Assembly (NCBI GenBank): GCA_002778195.1
Contig: PCDI01000019.1
Coordinates: forward strand, 310,001 to 374,000
Length of the DNA stretch: 64,000 nucleotides
Direction of reading: 5' to 3'
DNA from: Raffaelea ambrosiae
Lineage: Eukaryota; Ascomycota; Sordariomycetes; Ophiostomatales; Ophiostomataceae
The notes under the pieces were generated by a model that was given only the letters and a program-made list of their open reading frames with translations, was not told where the DNA came from and did not search any database. This document shows positions 1 through 10,400 of the stretch, in pieces; the stretch's first letter is position 1; every line of letters starts with the position of its first letter. The position numbers and the translations under genes are program-made.

Positions 1-2
1 GC

Positions 3-305
3 TCTATGCAGGCCGCCGTGGCCAAACGCAAGGCCACACTGGCTGCGAAAAAGGCGGCGGCGCAACAGGCTGCCCAGGCAGCCGCCGTGGCCGCCGCATC
101 GGTTGTCCCGCCCGGTGGACAGGCGGTGCCTGGAGGCGTGCCTCCTGGCGGCCCCGGTGGTCCCAGTGGTGGACCGGCCGGCCCGCCTCCGAACGTCATG
201 GGTGGCGTCCCCATGGACGGACCCGAGCGGATGATGCCTCCCCATGGCGGCCGACCAGAGGATGGCGGGATGCTCTACGTGATAGGTGGCCGGCCCGAGG
301 CATAG
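3..305 (+). CDS. C-terminal end of an unidentified protein, cut by the window edge
   Basis: An open frame enters from the left edge and ends at a TAG at 303-305, leaving about 100 residues. The visible part is low complexity: an Ala/Lys/Gln-rich stretch that is probably helical, then a Pro/Gly/Val-rich disordered stretch, ending in a short non-repetitive tail (YVIGGRPEA). Codon use is GC-rich, like the other genes here, and the T-rich DNA that follows looks like a 3' flank. The Met at position 6 is probably internal, because the frame stays open to the window edge. No domain is visible, so I assign no function. It points towards the uL14 gene, tail to tail. Confidence 0.55.
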   Translation, partial: SMQAAVAKRKATLAAKKAAAQQAAQAAAVAAASVVPPGGQAVPGGVPPGGPGGPSGGPAGPPPNVMGGVPMDGPERMMPPHGGRPEDGGMLYVIGGRPEA

Positions 306-1302
306 CGTGCACAAGGGCGAAAGCCTCTTAAGCGGACGTGAAGAAAAAGAGGACCCCTGAGTTAACTAATTTAATTATTCATATAGAGATGAAGGAGAGA
401 GCCCGCGGTCACCAAAGTTTTGAGAGGTGGATGATAGTGCGGCAGTCGTCAAAGAACAGCTGTCGTATTGTGGCATTTTGTTTTCTTTTTTGTTTTCCTT
501 TTTTTTTGTGGTGGCCTACTTTCCATCTGTTTTGTTTCTCCTTTCTTGTTTTGTGTTGCTTTTCTTTTCTTTTTGCTTTTGTCTTTTTCTTTGCCCATTT
601 CCTTCTAATTTGTCTACTGTCTGTTTACGGCGTTCCATCGGGGGTGGCTAATACATGACATGCATCAGAGGAAGCACCGGCTTATGTTTTTGTTTTTGTT
701 TTTCGTGTAATTCCAGAGTTTTGTTTTCCGTTTTTCTATCTACTGCATACATGTTTTGGAAGAAAAAGCACAAATTCGAACCACGTCTGTTTTCATCTTC
801 AAAATTTGTTACTGACAACAAGCATCACAAAAAGGATTGCAAATAATACAAGCTGTACAAAACAGCTAAGGTCTCTAATTTACGCTGCTTTGTATTAGTT
901 GACCACAGTTTTTGGGTCACATCTTTGTAGAACATACGCTGTCCGTCTGTGGATTTTACTTCTTTTTATTTGTATTGGTGTTTTTTGTCTTCTTTCTCCC
1001 TTTTTTTGTGTAAAGTCTCATGCCGGTGGTATGAACAATCCATGGAACACCCGCAGCCAAGATTCAAAAAAGCAAAGCCCGAGTTTATTTTTTTATGTCC
1101 TCTTGACCTGACCCTAGCTGACCCCTTGGAGACCCGGCACACGTTCGACAGGTTGGTAATAAGTGTTTTGTCGTGTCCGATCGTAGACTTCCCGGGTGGT
1201 CGCAATTCCTCCCGTCCTCCCATCCCCCCAATGTCGTGCGTGTGAAAACAAAGAACAGAAACCGAAAAAAGAAAACCGAACATCGAATCCCAAGGAACCA
1301 CC
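306..1302. other. Gene-free spacer between convergent genes (3' flanks)
   Basis: This is about 1 kb between the stop of the truncated left-edge gene and the stop of uL14. It is strongly T-rich on the + strand (for example 478-600 and 680-740), as expected for untranslated tails. Its open frames are T-rich, Phe/Cys/Leu-rich translations that do not look like proteins. I see no RNA gene or repeat unit of note. Confidence 0.5.
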
Positions 1303-2433
1303 TCACATGACGACACCCGAGTTGCTGGCAATACGCTGGGAAGGGGGTTAGCACAAGGGCCGAGAATCAGGAGGGGGGGAGATTGGGAGCTTTCGCTTGC
1401 TACTTACAGGCCACAGCTCAGCAGCCTCCTTGCCGACGGGGCCGGTGATGGCAGAGCCCTTCATCTCACCCTTGGGGTTGACGATCTGAAAAGGTATGTT
1501 AGCATTATGTCTTTTTTTTCTTCTTTTTTCTCTTTTCTCTTCCTCCTTTCGTTTTCCTCTTTTCCACCCTAGAGTCTCTTGTCTCAGGAACACTTACAAC
1601 ACCAGCGTTGTCCTCAAAGTACAGGAAAACACCGTCGGTGCGCTTCCACGGCTTGGACTGGCGGACAATGACGGCCGGGTGGACCTTCTTGCGCAGCTCA
1701 GGCTTGCCCTTCTTGACGGTGGCCACCACCATGTCGCCGACACCGCCAGCGGGTAATCTGTTCAGGCGAGCACCGATACCCTTGACGGAGATGATGTACA
1801 GGTTGCGAGCACCGGAGTTGTCGGCACAGTTCATGATGGCACCCCTAGGAAATGGTCAGTCATACAAATGGTCCGTTCAGCGTTCGATCGTCGCCATCGT
1901 TCATCGTCGGGTCATTGACTCTCGTCTTCCGTCGAGGAAAATGGGAGATGGAAACAAAAGAGGAAATTTCGGTTCAAAACATACACAGGAAGACCCAGGG
2001 TCATCTTGAGCTTGCCACCGGGGGCACCACGCCTGCAAAAGAGAGTCAGTATTCGTTTCCGTTTCCGCAAGTTCCCTTCCCCTTCATTCCATAATCTCGT
2101 CGTTCAAGTGTTGCTCATCCGAACAATGTTGCGCGCCGGTGGCTAGACTATTCCCCCGGAAGTCGAGCCGTTTGAAACTTTTCCCGAGTTCCTAAGCTCG
2201 CACAATCGTCGCTTCCCTGTTCGTCTTCATTTCGGCTCGTCTTTCCGGATGTCTGAAATTGGGCGCCTCCGTCGTTCCCTGGTGCTTCTGGTCGTTCCCT
2301 TCTCGTCGCCTCGGTCTCGTCGTCCCTGTCCGGGGGCGGTCTTCTGGGCAGCCGTGCGCAACATTGTCGGGCAGCAAACACTCTCACTCTTCCCCGAAAT
2401 GGAGAGCAGTCAAACTTACGAGATCTTGGCCAT
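1303..2433 (-). CDS. RPL23: 60S ribosomal protein uL14 (L23)
   Basis: This is a structural protein of the large ribosomal subunit, near the subunit interface. Five exons on the minus strand join in phase: 2433-2420, 2032-1985, 1844-1598, 1485-1408 and 1335-1303 (420 nt, 139 aa). The first exon has only 14 nt and is followed by a 387-nt intron, a layout common in ribosomal protein genes of filamentous ascomycetes. Family signatures are easy to read: MNCADNSGARNLYIISVKG, the basic TVKKGKPELRKKVHPA segment, DGVFLYFEDNAGVIVNPKGE and GSAITGPVGKE. The protein ends in LWPRIASNSGVVM. Each junction is needed to keep the family sequence uninterrupted: Ser is split across intron 1, Val across intron 2, and the last two introns are phase 0. 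Length and sequence are normal for the family. Confidence 0.97.
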
Positions 2434-3016
2434 TGTATCGTTTGGTTGACGGGTTTAAACCTTGGAGTTGTTGAGGAAAAATCGTCGCGAGGGGTGGAAT
2501 GGGTGATGGTCAGCGAAGAAAGGTACGACAATTTTTTGGTGTGAAAAAGGGCCCCCGCCCAAAAAGTTTTTGGCAGAGAAAAAAATGTTAGTGTGGGCCA
2601 GAACTGCAAACCCTACACTATTTATCACGTGTCGATAACGTTATCTATTGAGGTTCGGCCACGTGACTATATACCGGACCAAAACCAACTAGCCTAGTCC
2701 TCAAGTCTCTGGATTGGGTTTCGAACATGCCGATGCGTTTCTGTGCGAATGATGATTCTACAAGCGATCCGAAGACTCCTCCATGCACGATATGTGATTT
2801 TTCTGACTGCATATGCATAGGACCAGTGCCACTCTCCGATCGCGAACAAGTCTTACTGGCTGCAAAACTATGGCGACCAAGATTGAAAAGCACGAAGAAC
2901 GACAGGAATGGCAGGAAGTTGGTGGGAAAATCCCCCCAAAAAGGATCTGGCGACAGTCTGAGCGAAAGGTGGCAGCCGGCCAACCTGATGTCGACTCTTT
3001 CCCTTCTCTCAGCTGA
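2434..3016. other. Spacer: uL14 promoter and 5' leader
   Basis: This 583-bp region separates uL14 from the 3' end of the next minus-strand gene. It holds the telobox/CACGTG cluster annotated separately. Short open frames here overlap in all directions and have no recognisable protein content. Confidence 0.5.
2609..2665 (-). promoter_or_regulatory. uL14 promoter: telobox plus two CACGTG boxes
   Basis: About 175-230 bp upstream of the uL14 start lie a telobox core AACCCTA (2609-2615) and two CACGTG palindromes (2626-2631 and 2660-2665), separated by a short AT-rich stretch. Teloboxes are bound by Tbf1-type factors and CACGTG by Cbf1-type bHLH factors. In many ascomycetes outside the Saccharomyces lineage this pair drives ribosomal protein genes. 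The arrangement next to a ribosomal protein gene is direct sequence evidence; factor binding is inferred. Confidence 0.6.
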
Positions 3017-3460
3017 TCAGTGCTTCGCTTTCCGCCGCATGGCCCCGAGCAGTTCTTCGCCAAAGAACACAGAAACCGCGCCGACAATGGCCCACGGCAC
3101 CACCTGGGACAGCCAGCGGAAGACCATCCACAGGCACATGAAGATGTGCGCGCGCATGCACTGCATAGCGGTCAAGCCGGAGCACATAAGGGTCACGTCG
3201 TTCACGGCCAAAACTTTGTACAGTATGGTCGCAATAAAGTAGCCGCGGTACAGCGCATACACGGAGAAGGCGAGGATGGCGAACTCGCGTAGGGTGATGC
3301 TCTTGGGGTCCTGGACGAGCGTAGACGCGCGGTAGAGGTGGTTCGAGAAGAACTGACGCCGGCGAAACTGGCGTCGGCGCGGGTCTCCGTCAGACGGACC
3401 GGCGACGCCAGAGCGCTTGGCGCCCGGGTACATCTGTATTGGGTTGCCGCAGCAAGACAT
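3017..3460 (-). CDS. Small integral membrane protein of unknown function
   Basis: A single-exon frame of 147 aa runs from ATG (3460) to TGA (3017). It begins with MSCCGNPIQMYPG, and the paired Cys at residues 3-4 could be lipid-modified. An Arg-rich stretch follows (about residues 27-36). Two or three hydrophobic segments come next (about 57-84 and 95-136), with the pattern expected of membrane helices. The tail RRKAKH is basic. I do not recognise the family. The good start context, GC-rich codons and hydrophobic periodicity support a real gene. It shares a divergent 658-bp promoter region with the SRA-domain gene. Confidence 0.7.
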   Translation of the reverse strand: MSCCGNPIQMYPGAKRSGVAGPSDGDPRRRQFRRRQFFSNHLYRASTLVQDPKSITLREFAILAFSVYALYRGYFIATILYKVLAVNDVTLMCSGLTAMQCMRAHIFMCLWMVFRWLSQVVPWAIVGAVSVFFGEELLGAMRRKAKH

Positions 3461-4118
3461 TTTGGGGCGTACGGTGGAACGTGGGAGGCGGTCGAAAAGG
3501 TGCGTTTGTAGAGTACTGGTATTGGCTGCCGGGAGAAAAATGGGCTATTTGAGGCTTTGCTCGGGGGAATGCCACGCTCCAAAGGTGAGATTTATGACGG
3601 GATCTTGTAGTATTGTTTGCCATGGAGTCACATGATTAGACGAGAACGAGCAGACGAGCATTAGGCAGAAATGCCTACAGACGAGGGACGACCTCGAGGT
3701 GGTCCGAGCGTCAGTTGCCTAGAGTCACGTGTCTGCGTGAATCAAGAAACAGGTGCCCCGCCCCAAGCAAGCGCGACCTGGCAAGTGATGGGCAGGCTTA
3801 CCACGTCCATAAAAAGACGGGAAAAGGTCAAAAACATCTCAGATAGATTTCACCTTTTCAACTCAAGAAACTGTGTCATATACACATGTGACTCGAACTA
3901 TGAGTTTGAGCACGAGTACAGTACTTTGGAACACAATTCCATTCACTTGAGAGCGCCTCATCAGTGCCTCATGTTGTGTATTTGAGAAATCAACTCATTC
4001 AGATCCATCCGATCAATCAAATCAATTCATTCAAAATTGAAACTCAAGGAATCACCAAGATTCAGATAGACTGAGCCGTTCTTTTTTGACGCTCAGCAAA
4101 CACAAGAGTTACACACAA
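3461..4118. other. Divergent promoter region (small membrane protein / SRA gene)
   Basis: This 658-bp AT-richer region lies between two divergent start codons. It holds one CACGTG (3726-3731). Its last 200 bp contain repeated short AATCAATCAAAT-like and TTCATTCA-like tracts, which probably form the 5' leader of the SRA gene. Confidence 0.4.
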
Positions 4119-5267
4119 ATGTCTTCAGACGCTGTCGTGTCGTCGCCCGTGAAAGGCCCCGGGTCGCTCATCCCCGACGTCGGGGACGACTTGGATAGCC
4201 AGGTGAGCTTCATACAGTACAAGCGGGTTCGGGTAATACAGCATCTGGCCGTCGAGTACAAGAAGCCTGCCGACAAGAAGAAGAATCTGGCCAATGTTCC
4301 GCACCTGGAGCAATTTCTCATGTATTTAGACAACTGTATTCAGATGACGCCGAAGCTGCGCGCCAGAACGCTGATCGACCAGGGCGTGGACTTGATCATA
4401 AACCCAAAGTTCTGCTTCCCCGCCGAGTTTGTCAAGGCGGCCACGGACCTGAAGAAGAAGTGGGTGGACGAGAATTGGGGTGCCGATACCGTGATTGACG
4501 ATGCCCCGGACACGGAGGCGACTCCCGTGTCGCCGACATCGCCAACGTCGCCAACGTCGCCCGTGGCTTCATCGTTGTCATCGTCATTGTCATCCTCGTC
4601 CACGCCCAAAACCATCGTGCCGCCTCCCCGGGACCACCCGATCTTTGGAGAGAACGGCATCATGCACGGCGTCGTCATCACGCGGGGCAAGAACGCCAGC
4701 CGGGTGTACCGCCGCAACCTCAACTACGGCCCGCGCAATGCCATGGTCTTTGGCGACAACGGACTCACCATCGGCCAGTGGTGGCCCATGCAGATCGTCG
4801 CCCTGTTCCACGGCGCGCACGGCAGCAGCCAGGGCGGCATCGCGGGCAACGCCCAGATGGGCGCCTACAGCATCGTGATTGCCGGCAAGTACAGCGACCT
4901 CGACGACGACCGCGGCGATGTCGTCTACTACTCGGGCAGCCGCAGCCACAGCAACACCGACCCCAACCATACGTCGCAGCGGAGCAACCACACGCAGGCC
5001 CTGTACAAGTCGATTGAGCGCGGCCAGCCCGTGCGCGTCCTGCGCTCGGCCTCGGGGAAATCCACCTGGGCGCCCAGCGTGGGCATTCGCTACGACGGCC
5101 TCTACCACATCACCAAGTCCATGAAGGGCCACAACGCCATCGGCGGGCTCTATGACCAGTTCCGGCTGCAGCGCATCGAAGGTCAGCGCGATCTGCTGGA
5201 GACGGTCCGGTCGTCGCCGACGCCAGAGCAGAAGCGGGATTTTCTTCGGATTCAGGAGGGATATTGA
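4119..5267 (+). CDS. SRA/YDG-domain protein (putative modified-DNA reader)
   Basis: A single-exon gene of 382 aa; the ATG at 4119 is the first one in frame. Residues 1-130 form a helical N-terminal region with a motif around LRARTLIDQGVDLI. Residues about 134-165 are a disordered Ser/Thr/Pro linker with a repeated SPT unit. From about residue 172 comes an SRA (YDG) domain: HPIFGENGIMHGVVITRG, the conserved GDNGL, a Gly/Ala-rich loop (GAHGSSQGGIAGN) and the YSGS region. In UHRF1-type proteins the SRA fold flips out and reads 5-methylcytosine or hemimethylated CpG. No RING or PHD domain is present, so a ubiquitin-ligase role is not supported. The likely location is the nucleus. The substrate preference is unknown. 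Confidence 0.88.
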   Translation: MSSDAVVSSPVKGPGSLIPDVGDDLDSQVSFIQYKRVRVIQHLAVEYKKPADKKKNLANVPHLEQFLMYLDNCIQMTPKLRARTLIDQGVDLIINPKFCFPAEFVKAATDLKKKWVDENWGADTVIDDAPDTEATPVSPTSPTSPTSPVASSLSSSLSSSSTPKTIVPPPRDHPIFGENGIMHGVVITRGKNASRVYRRNLNYGPRNAMVFGDNGLTIGQWWPMQIVALFHGAHGSSQGGIAGNAQMGAYSIVIAGKYSDLDDDRGDVVYYSGSRSHSNTDPNHTSQRSNHTQALYKSIERGQPVRVLRSASGKSTWAPSVGIRYDGLYHITKSMKGHNAIGGLYDQFRLQRIEGQRDLLETVRSSPTPEQKRDFLRIQEGY

Positions 5268-5611
5268 GGGAGGATGAGAACCAGGAGCAAATGTTGATAA
5301 AGCCGACTCGTTTGTCCGATTGATTTTTGTTTGCTTTGTGTTTTTCTTCTTTTTTTCGCCTTTTTTTTTTACTTTCGTCGGCCCGTTTTCTCCTGTTTGA
5401 TACAGGTACGATTTATGAACACAACCAGACTGAATGCCTCTTTGAGAGATGCCCGTATTTGAAATAGTCACATATATTGTCTTCGTTTATTCAAACTGTT
5501 TTCTTCTTCATTTGGTCCTAAATCAACTTTCGTATATTTGTTCTAGTTAATAACCAGTCTCTTTCCAACGGAAGTCAAACTTCGTGCAGCAACGTCCCAA
5601 GTGATATCTAC
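5268..5611. other. Spacer between convergent genes
   Basis: This 344-bp region is AT-rich with T-runs (5326-5372). It separates the stops of the SRA gene and the S28 peptidase gene and probably consists of the two 3' tails. Confidence 0.45.
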
Positions 5612-7411
5612 CTATTGCTTCTCCTTCTCTGCCTTCCACTCCGCGACCCAGGCTTTCACAAATGCAATCTCGTCGGCCTGTGCTTTCCGCACATCTGGCG
5701 GCGGCAGGTCCGCCGTCGTCTCGTTGTCAAACAGCCCGTTCTCTTCCCAGTGGTGCCCAGCCGTGCCGCCCAGAAGCAGGAAAGGCTCGCTTGTCGTGCT
5801 CTTTCGATCCCGGCCGCCCACAATCGCATGTGGTGTCGCCGCCCGCCAGGAATCTGCCTCGCCGTCGACAATGGCCAGCCGCGGATAGCTAAAGTCGAAG
5901 CCGCCGTGGCGGTTGACGGAGTCGACGTCGGGCATGGTCGTAATATTGAAGGCGGCCCGGCAGGCGGTGGACAGGTACGGCACGTCGAGCAGGCGGCTGA
6001 CAAGAGGTAGCCGATCGGCAGGCACTCCGGAGCCACTGACAAAATAGCCCCACTGGGTGCAGACCTGGTAGGGCCAGGCACGCCAGATCTGCGTGCGGTC
6101 GTCCTTGCGGAAGAAGGCCTCGTTGAGGTTGCTGAAACACTCATCTTGTGTGTGGATAGTCGTGTCGCAGGTATGTGTGGCCTGGACCCAGCCAATGAAG
6201 TTGAGGAAGTGGTCGGTCAGTGTGTCGATTTCGTCGCGGTAGCTCGTGGCCGCAAGGAGCTCCTGGACGGCGGCCGTCCGGTCCCTCAGCTCCGGGTACA
6301 GCAGCTTGGTCGCCGTGGCGTTGCCGCAGTACCGGTTAAAGTGCGGGCTGTTGACGGCCGGATCCCAATTCGTAGACTGCCAGCCCTCGAGAGCGTCGCT
6401 TAAAACGGACGCGAAGTCGGTGTCGCGGGTGAGATTGCCGAGGCCGAACACGGTCTTGAGCTGGGCCACACGCGCCACAGCAGCAGTGCCCTCCACTTCA
6501 CGAACAAGCGGTCGCTGCTCGTCCTTCTGGTCCCACAGCTTCTGCTTCTCTTCGGCCGCCTCTTTGCGACCTGCCAGAAGGATCTGGTCGGCCGCGTGGA
6601 TAAACTTCTCAGTATGCTCGATACACTCGGGCGGACCATACAGGCGCTGGGCCTCAAAGTACTGCCAGTAATCGACAATGGCCACGGTGACGCCCGATGA
6701 CGAGATGGTGCCCCAGAAGATGTCCGGGTACAGTCTGCGCAGGAAGGCCACAAAGGCGCCGGCATACGATCCGCCATAGGCAATCCAGGGTGCACCCGTG
6801 CCGGGCGTCAAGTCGACATCCTCGAGGCCGGGGAACTTGACATGCTGGGCAAAGTACGCCGTGTCGGCCAGAGCCTGGTCAAAGTGCAGAAACCGCAGGC
6901 TTTCGGTGGTGAGGTTGTCATAGGGGAAACTGGTACCGTAGTAGCGGTGCTCCAGGACAACGGCGATGCCGTGCGTGGCCTCGGCCAATTTGATGGCGAT
7001 GCCTTTCTGGAGGAAGGGCAGACGGCCGACAGCGGTAAACTCGCCCGAGGCCAGCACGATCACGGGGCCGCCAGGCTTGTAGTGGCTTGCATCAAAGAAG
7101 TAGCGCAGATTGAAGTAATCGTCCACGTGCGGCTCGTAGCGAGAGTCGTTGTGGAAGTGGTCAACCGGCACGCTGAGGTTGTACTCGGTGAAGCCGAGAT
7201 GGGAGCTGCTGGCAGTGAACACGTCGTCCGTGGCGCTCAAGATCTATTGGCAGTCAGTAGCTGAGACAAGACCACACGGCGCCTTCTCAGAGAGAAGTAC
7301 CTGTTTGCGCAGCTCGCGGACGGGCTGTATTGCGTGCATGCCAAGGCTGCTGGACACAAGACAGGCGAGAGCGCCCGCAAGCGCCAGCAAGCGCTGGCTT
7401 CCCATCCGCAT
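5612..7411 (-). CDS. Secreted serine peptidase, family S28 (prolyl peptidase type)
   Basis: Two exons on the minus strand, 7411-7301 and 7243-5612, join in phase over a 57-nt intron to give 580 aa. The first exon encodes a signal peptide (basic start, Leu/Ala core) and a short propeptide-like stretch. The second encodes an S28 alpha/beta hydrolase. The nucleophile motif GGSYAG is present with Ser near residue 196, preceded by VVLEHRYYG. The expected acid lies in VDGEADSW (near 501) and the His in GTAGHHW (near 534). Several N-glycosylation sequons are visible. S28 enzymes cleave after proline, and fungal members are secreted acidic prolyl endo- or carboxypeptidases. Length fits the family. 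Exact cleavage mode cannot be read from sequence. Confidence 0.93.
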
Positions 7412-8752
7412 ATTTTCTGTTCTTGGTCTAGTTTCCTGGATCCTGCAATGAAGCGCGCGGAATCTGGCTGCTGCTCTGGTGTGCTGCAATGCGATTGATT
7501 GGCATGCAGCGTTGTGTTTAGAGGAGAACGATATCTTCGGCGGTGATGAGGGAACCCGGACGGTAAGCACCACTAACAACACCATCTGCGCTAGGCCGTT
7601 CCAGGAAGGAGCGTGGCAGAGCTCATCACCACGGCAAAATACCTCCAATGCGACCTGTACAGAGTACTTCTGACAGTTCTGTGTTTAAAAGTCCGAGTAT
7701 CACACCAGCGACAATGTACTTTCCATGCATAAATTACAGAGGGAAAAAAAAGAACAAAAAAGAGCAAAAAAAAAAGAAAGTGAAATATTGCTTTATCGGG
7801 TATGTCGGTAATTGCAAGTCGGTGTACTCGTATACAAGCATCAGCCGACGTCGTATTACTGCCGAGGTTTCCTTCTCCATCTGCCCCTTGTCGTGAACCC
7901 TCCACATCGGCAGCTACAATAAAGATGAAGCCATGGCGGGCGAGCTACCGCTTCCTCCATGCCAGCGACCTCGTAGGCCTCCTCGAGAGCAATCTTGCCG
8001 AGTATTAACCTACTCCGCAGAGCCGAACTGGCTCTCTCGGAACCATCATGCCTGCGTGACTCCTGGCATGATGGTTTCCGTGATTCATGGCAGCATGTGG
8101 ACAAGTCGAGGGCAGTGTGTGAGAACCTCCCAATAAGCAGCCAATGGGAGTGGCGTCTTATTCCCGCGACAGCCTCGCGGAGCAACCACACTGCCGCGCA
8201 GCATTCACCTAGCCTTCCATCATAAGCTTCTCGGCGTTCTGAACGACCAGAGAGATGGATTGCGAAGACTGTGACGGGCCTTTTTGGAAAACTGCTCCCC
8301 GGGACTATGGTGTAGCCCGATACAGAACCGATGAAGTGAACAACAAATGCGTTTAGAAACTAAAGGCTCACAGGATATCACACAAATGGAATACAGTACT
8401 GAACGGCCGGCCTTGGCCATGTTCCACCAACGACTGCAGGTCTCGGGGGCCTCTGCGTGATGAGTTCCGAGAAGACAGCGGTCATCGGGATTGAAGGAAC
8501 AAGAACGAGCAAATTTCGAAGAGTGAAGAAGGAAACAGATGCTGTGCAAGATTATTTGTCTGTTTGATTTTGCTTGGTTTGATAAACTGAAGAATGCCTT
8601 TAAAAACGCCCTTTCGAGAAGAAAGTCTTTCTCAAACTGCCCTTTCCCCCCAAAAAACGCCGACTATGCAAACAACTCCCTCTCCCCAAGACATGTCCCA
8701 TGGGATCTTGTTACGTCACACCAGCATTGGTCTGCATCTACGAAAACGAGTT
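7412..8752. other. Spacer: S28 peptidase promoter and GH76 3' flank
   Basis: About 1.3 kb with no convincing coding frame. A purine-rich A-tract (7741-7780) and one TACTCGTA octamer (7825-7832) are the only features I note. Open frames here are short and without family features. Confidence 0.45.
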
Positions 8753-10400
8753 CTACTTGCCCGACTCCGACATGTCGCTCCCCAGCCATACCATCGATGC
8801 CACCAAACCCGAGACCGCCAGCACCGTCAGAATGCCTGCCCCGGCCCGGTCTGCCTGCGTGATGGGGCGAAACGTCTGGGGCACTTCGGCCGGGTCCGTC
8901 CCGGCGTCCGGGTTGCCCACGCTCGTCCCGCCCGTGCTGTTGGTCACCGGCGGCCGGATCCCCTGCTGGTCCACCAGAAGGCTCGACAGCGCTGCCAGCG
9001 CGTTCATCTGCTGGCCGGCGCCCGTCATGCCGTCGTAGGCGCCCGTGGTCCAGCGGAAGCCGCAGACGCCGGCGGTATCGCAGCTTTTGGCCGCAGCCGC
9101 CGCGCTCGTGCGCAGCGCCGTCATGATGGTGTCGTGGATAAAGGGCGCCAGCTGGGTCGTGGTGGCCAGCCAGCGGTGCAGGTACCCCTTGAAGCTCAAC
9201 ATGTCGGTCTTGCATTGGACGCGGTCGGCAAGCTCGCAGCTAACTTCGACGGCGGCACCGCCGGTGGCCTGGGGAAAGAAGTAGTCGAGCGTGTGGTTGG
9301 TGAGACCGGCGACGCGTTCGCGCCAGATGTCGGATCCGTTTGTCTGAAGATGAAGAATTAGTCTGAATGTCTCTTTTTTATTTTGCTTCCCCTCTCTCCT
9401 GCTGCCTGCTGTGTCTCACTCACATAGTTGTACATGAAAGCTGCCCCCTGCAGATACACCGCCGCGTTGTAGCTAAACTCGGCCTTGTCGATATCGGTGC
9501 AGTTCACCGTCGTGTGGGCGCCGTCGAACACCTCGTACTTGTCCGACAGCAGGCCAACGCCCTCGACCCAGTTCCACGTCTGGATAGCCGTCTGCGCGTA
9601 GCTGTCGTTGCCCGTGTACCGCGCGAGACGCGCACCCATATTGAAAAAGATGCCATTGGCAATGGCATTCTTGTAGTCGTAGCCGGTGTTGGCAAAGGGG
9701 ATCTGCCAGCGCATGCCGCCACCGCAGGTGTCGTCGTGGCGGTCGGGCGCGGCCTGGGTGTTGTACACGCCCTGGGCCAGAGCCAGCCACTGGGGCTCGT
9801 CGGCAGGCGGATCCGGAAACGTGGTCTCGGCGGCGAGCATGGCGGACAGGCCCCAGAAGCCCTGGTCGTCGTTGCCGAGGGACGACGTCCAGTTGGCGGG
9901 CATGTAGGAGTTTTGGGGGGCGCCGGCCTGGAAAACCAGCGAGTACTGCGTGTCGTTGTTGTAGGTTTCGTCGCCGGTATAGTACCAGTAGTCGACCATG
10001 GTGCCCCAGAGGGCGCCGCCCTGCCACCAGTAGTAGTCGCCATCCGGAGGAGGGCCAGGCAAGATGCCAGGGGTCATTCCTAGATGTGTTAGTAGCCGGG
10101 GGACAAGAGTAGAGCCAAGGAAAGAAGTAGAGTATCCACTGCCCCCCCCCCCAAAGGATCCTTACCGTATTCATTTCCATGATAGTAGGACATCAAGTTC
10201 TTTGCTATCAACTTGGTAGCCGTTTTGATGGAATCTGGTCCATCTTGTTAGCTTCAAACATTTGCATTGGCTTTTCGTCCCGCGATAATTCAGAGCGTGT
10301 CTTTGCTTTACGTACCAGGAGAGTCCACGTCGACATCGAGGGCTGAGGCTCCATGAGCCAAAGCGACAATCAAACCATGAGCGAGTGCGGATTGCCTCAT
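8753..10400 (-). CDS. GH76 endo-alpha-1,6-mannanase, DFG5/DCW1 type, GPI-anchor candidate
   Basis: Four exons on the minus strand (10400-10316, 10234-10166, 10079-9424, 9343-8753) give 1401 nt, 466 aa. The N-terminus is a signal peptide, then the family start DVDVDSPDSIKTATKLIA. The (alpha/alpha)6 domain shows YYWWQGGALWG, the catalytic-site motif NDDQGFWG (near residue 121) and DDTCGGGMRW (near 167). A Thr/Gly/Asn-rich stretch and a C-terminal hydrophobic segment suggest a GPI signal, although a short polar tail follows it. DFG5/DCW1 enzymes act at the plasma membrane and wall and are thought to transfer GPI-mannoproteins into the wall glucan. Intron 2 contains a 12-nt C run. An ATG inside exon 3 (10077) is not the start, because the family N-terminus is encoded upstream. 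Confidence 0.93.

Noticed and set aside
9367..10083. 238-codon open frame antisense to GH76
   Set aside because: It mirrors the conserved GH76 exon 3 and reflects GC-rich codon use; its Val/Ala/Arg-rich translation is a shadow.
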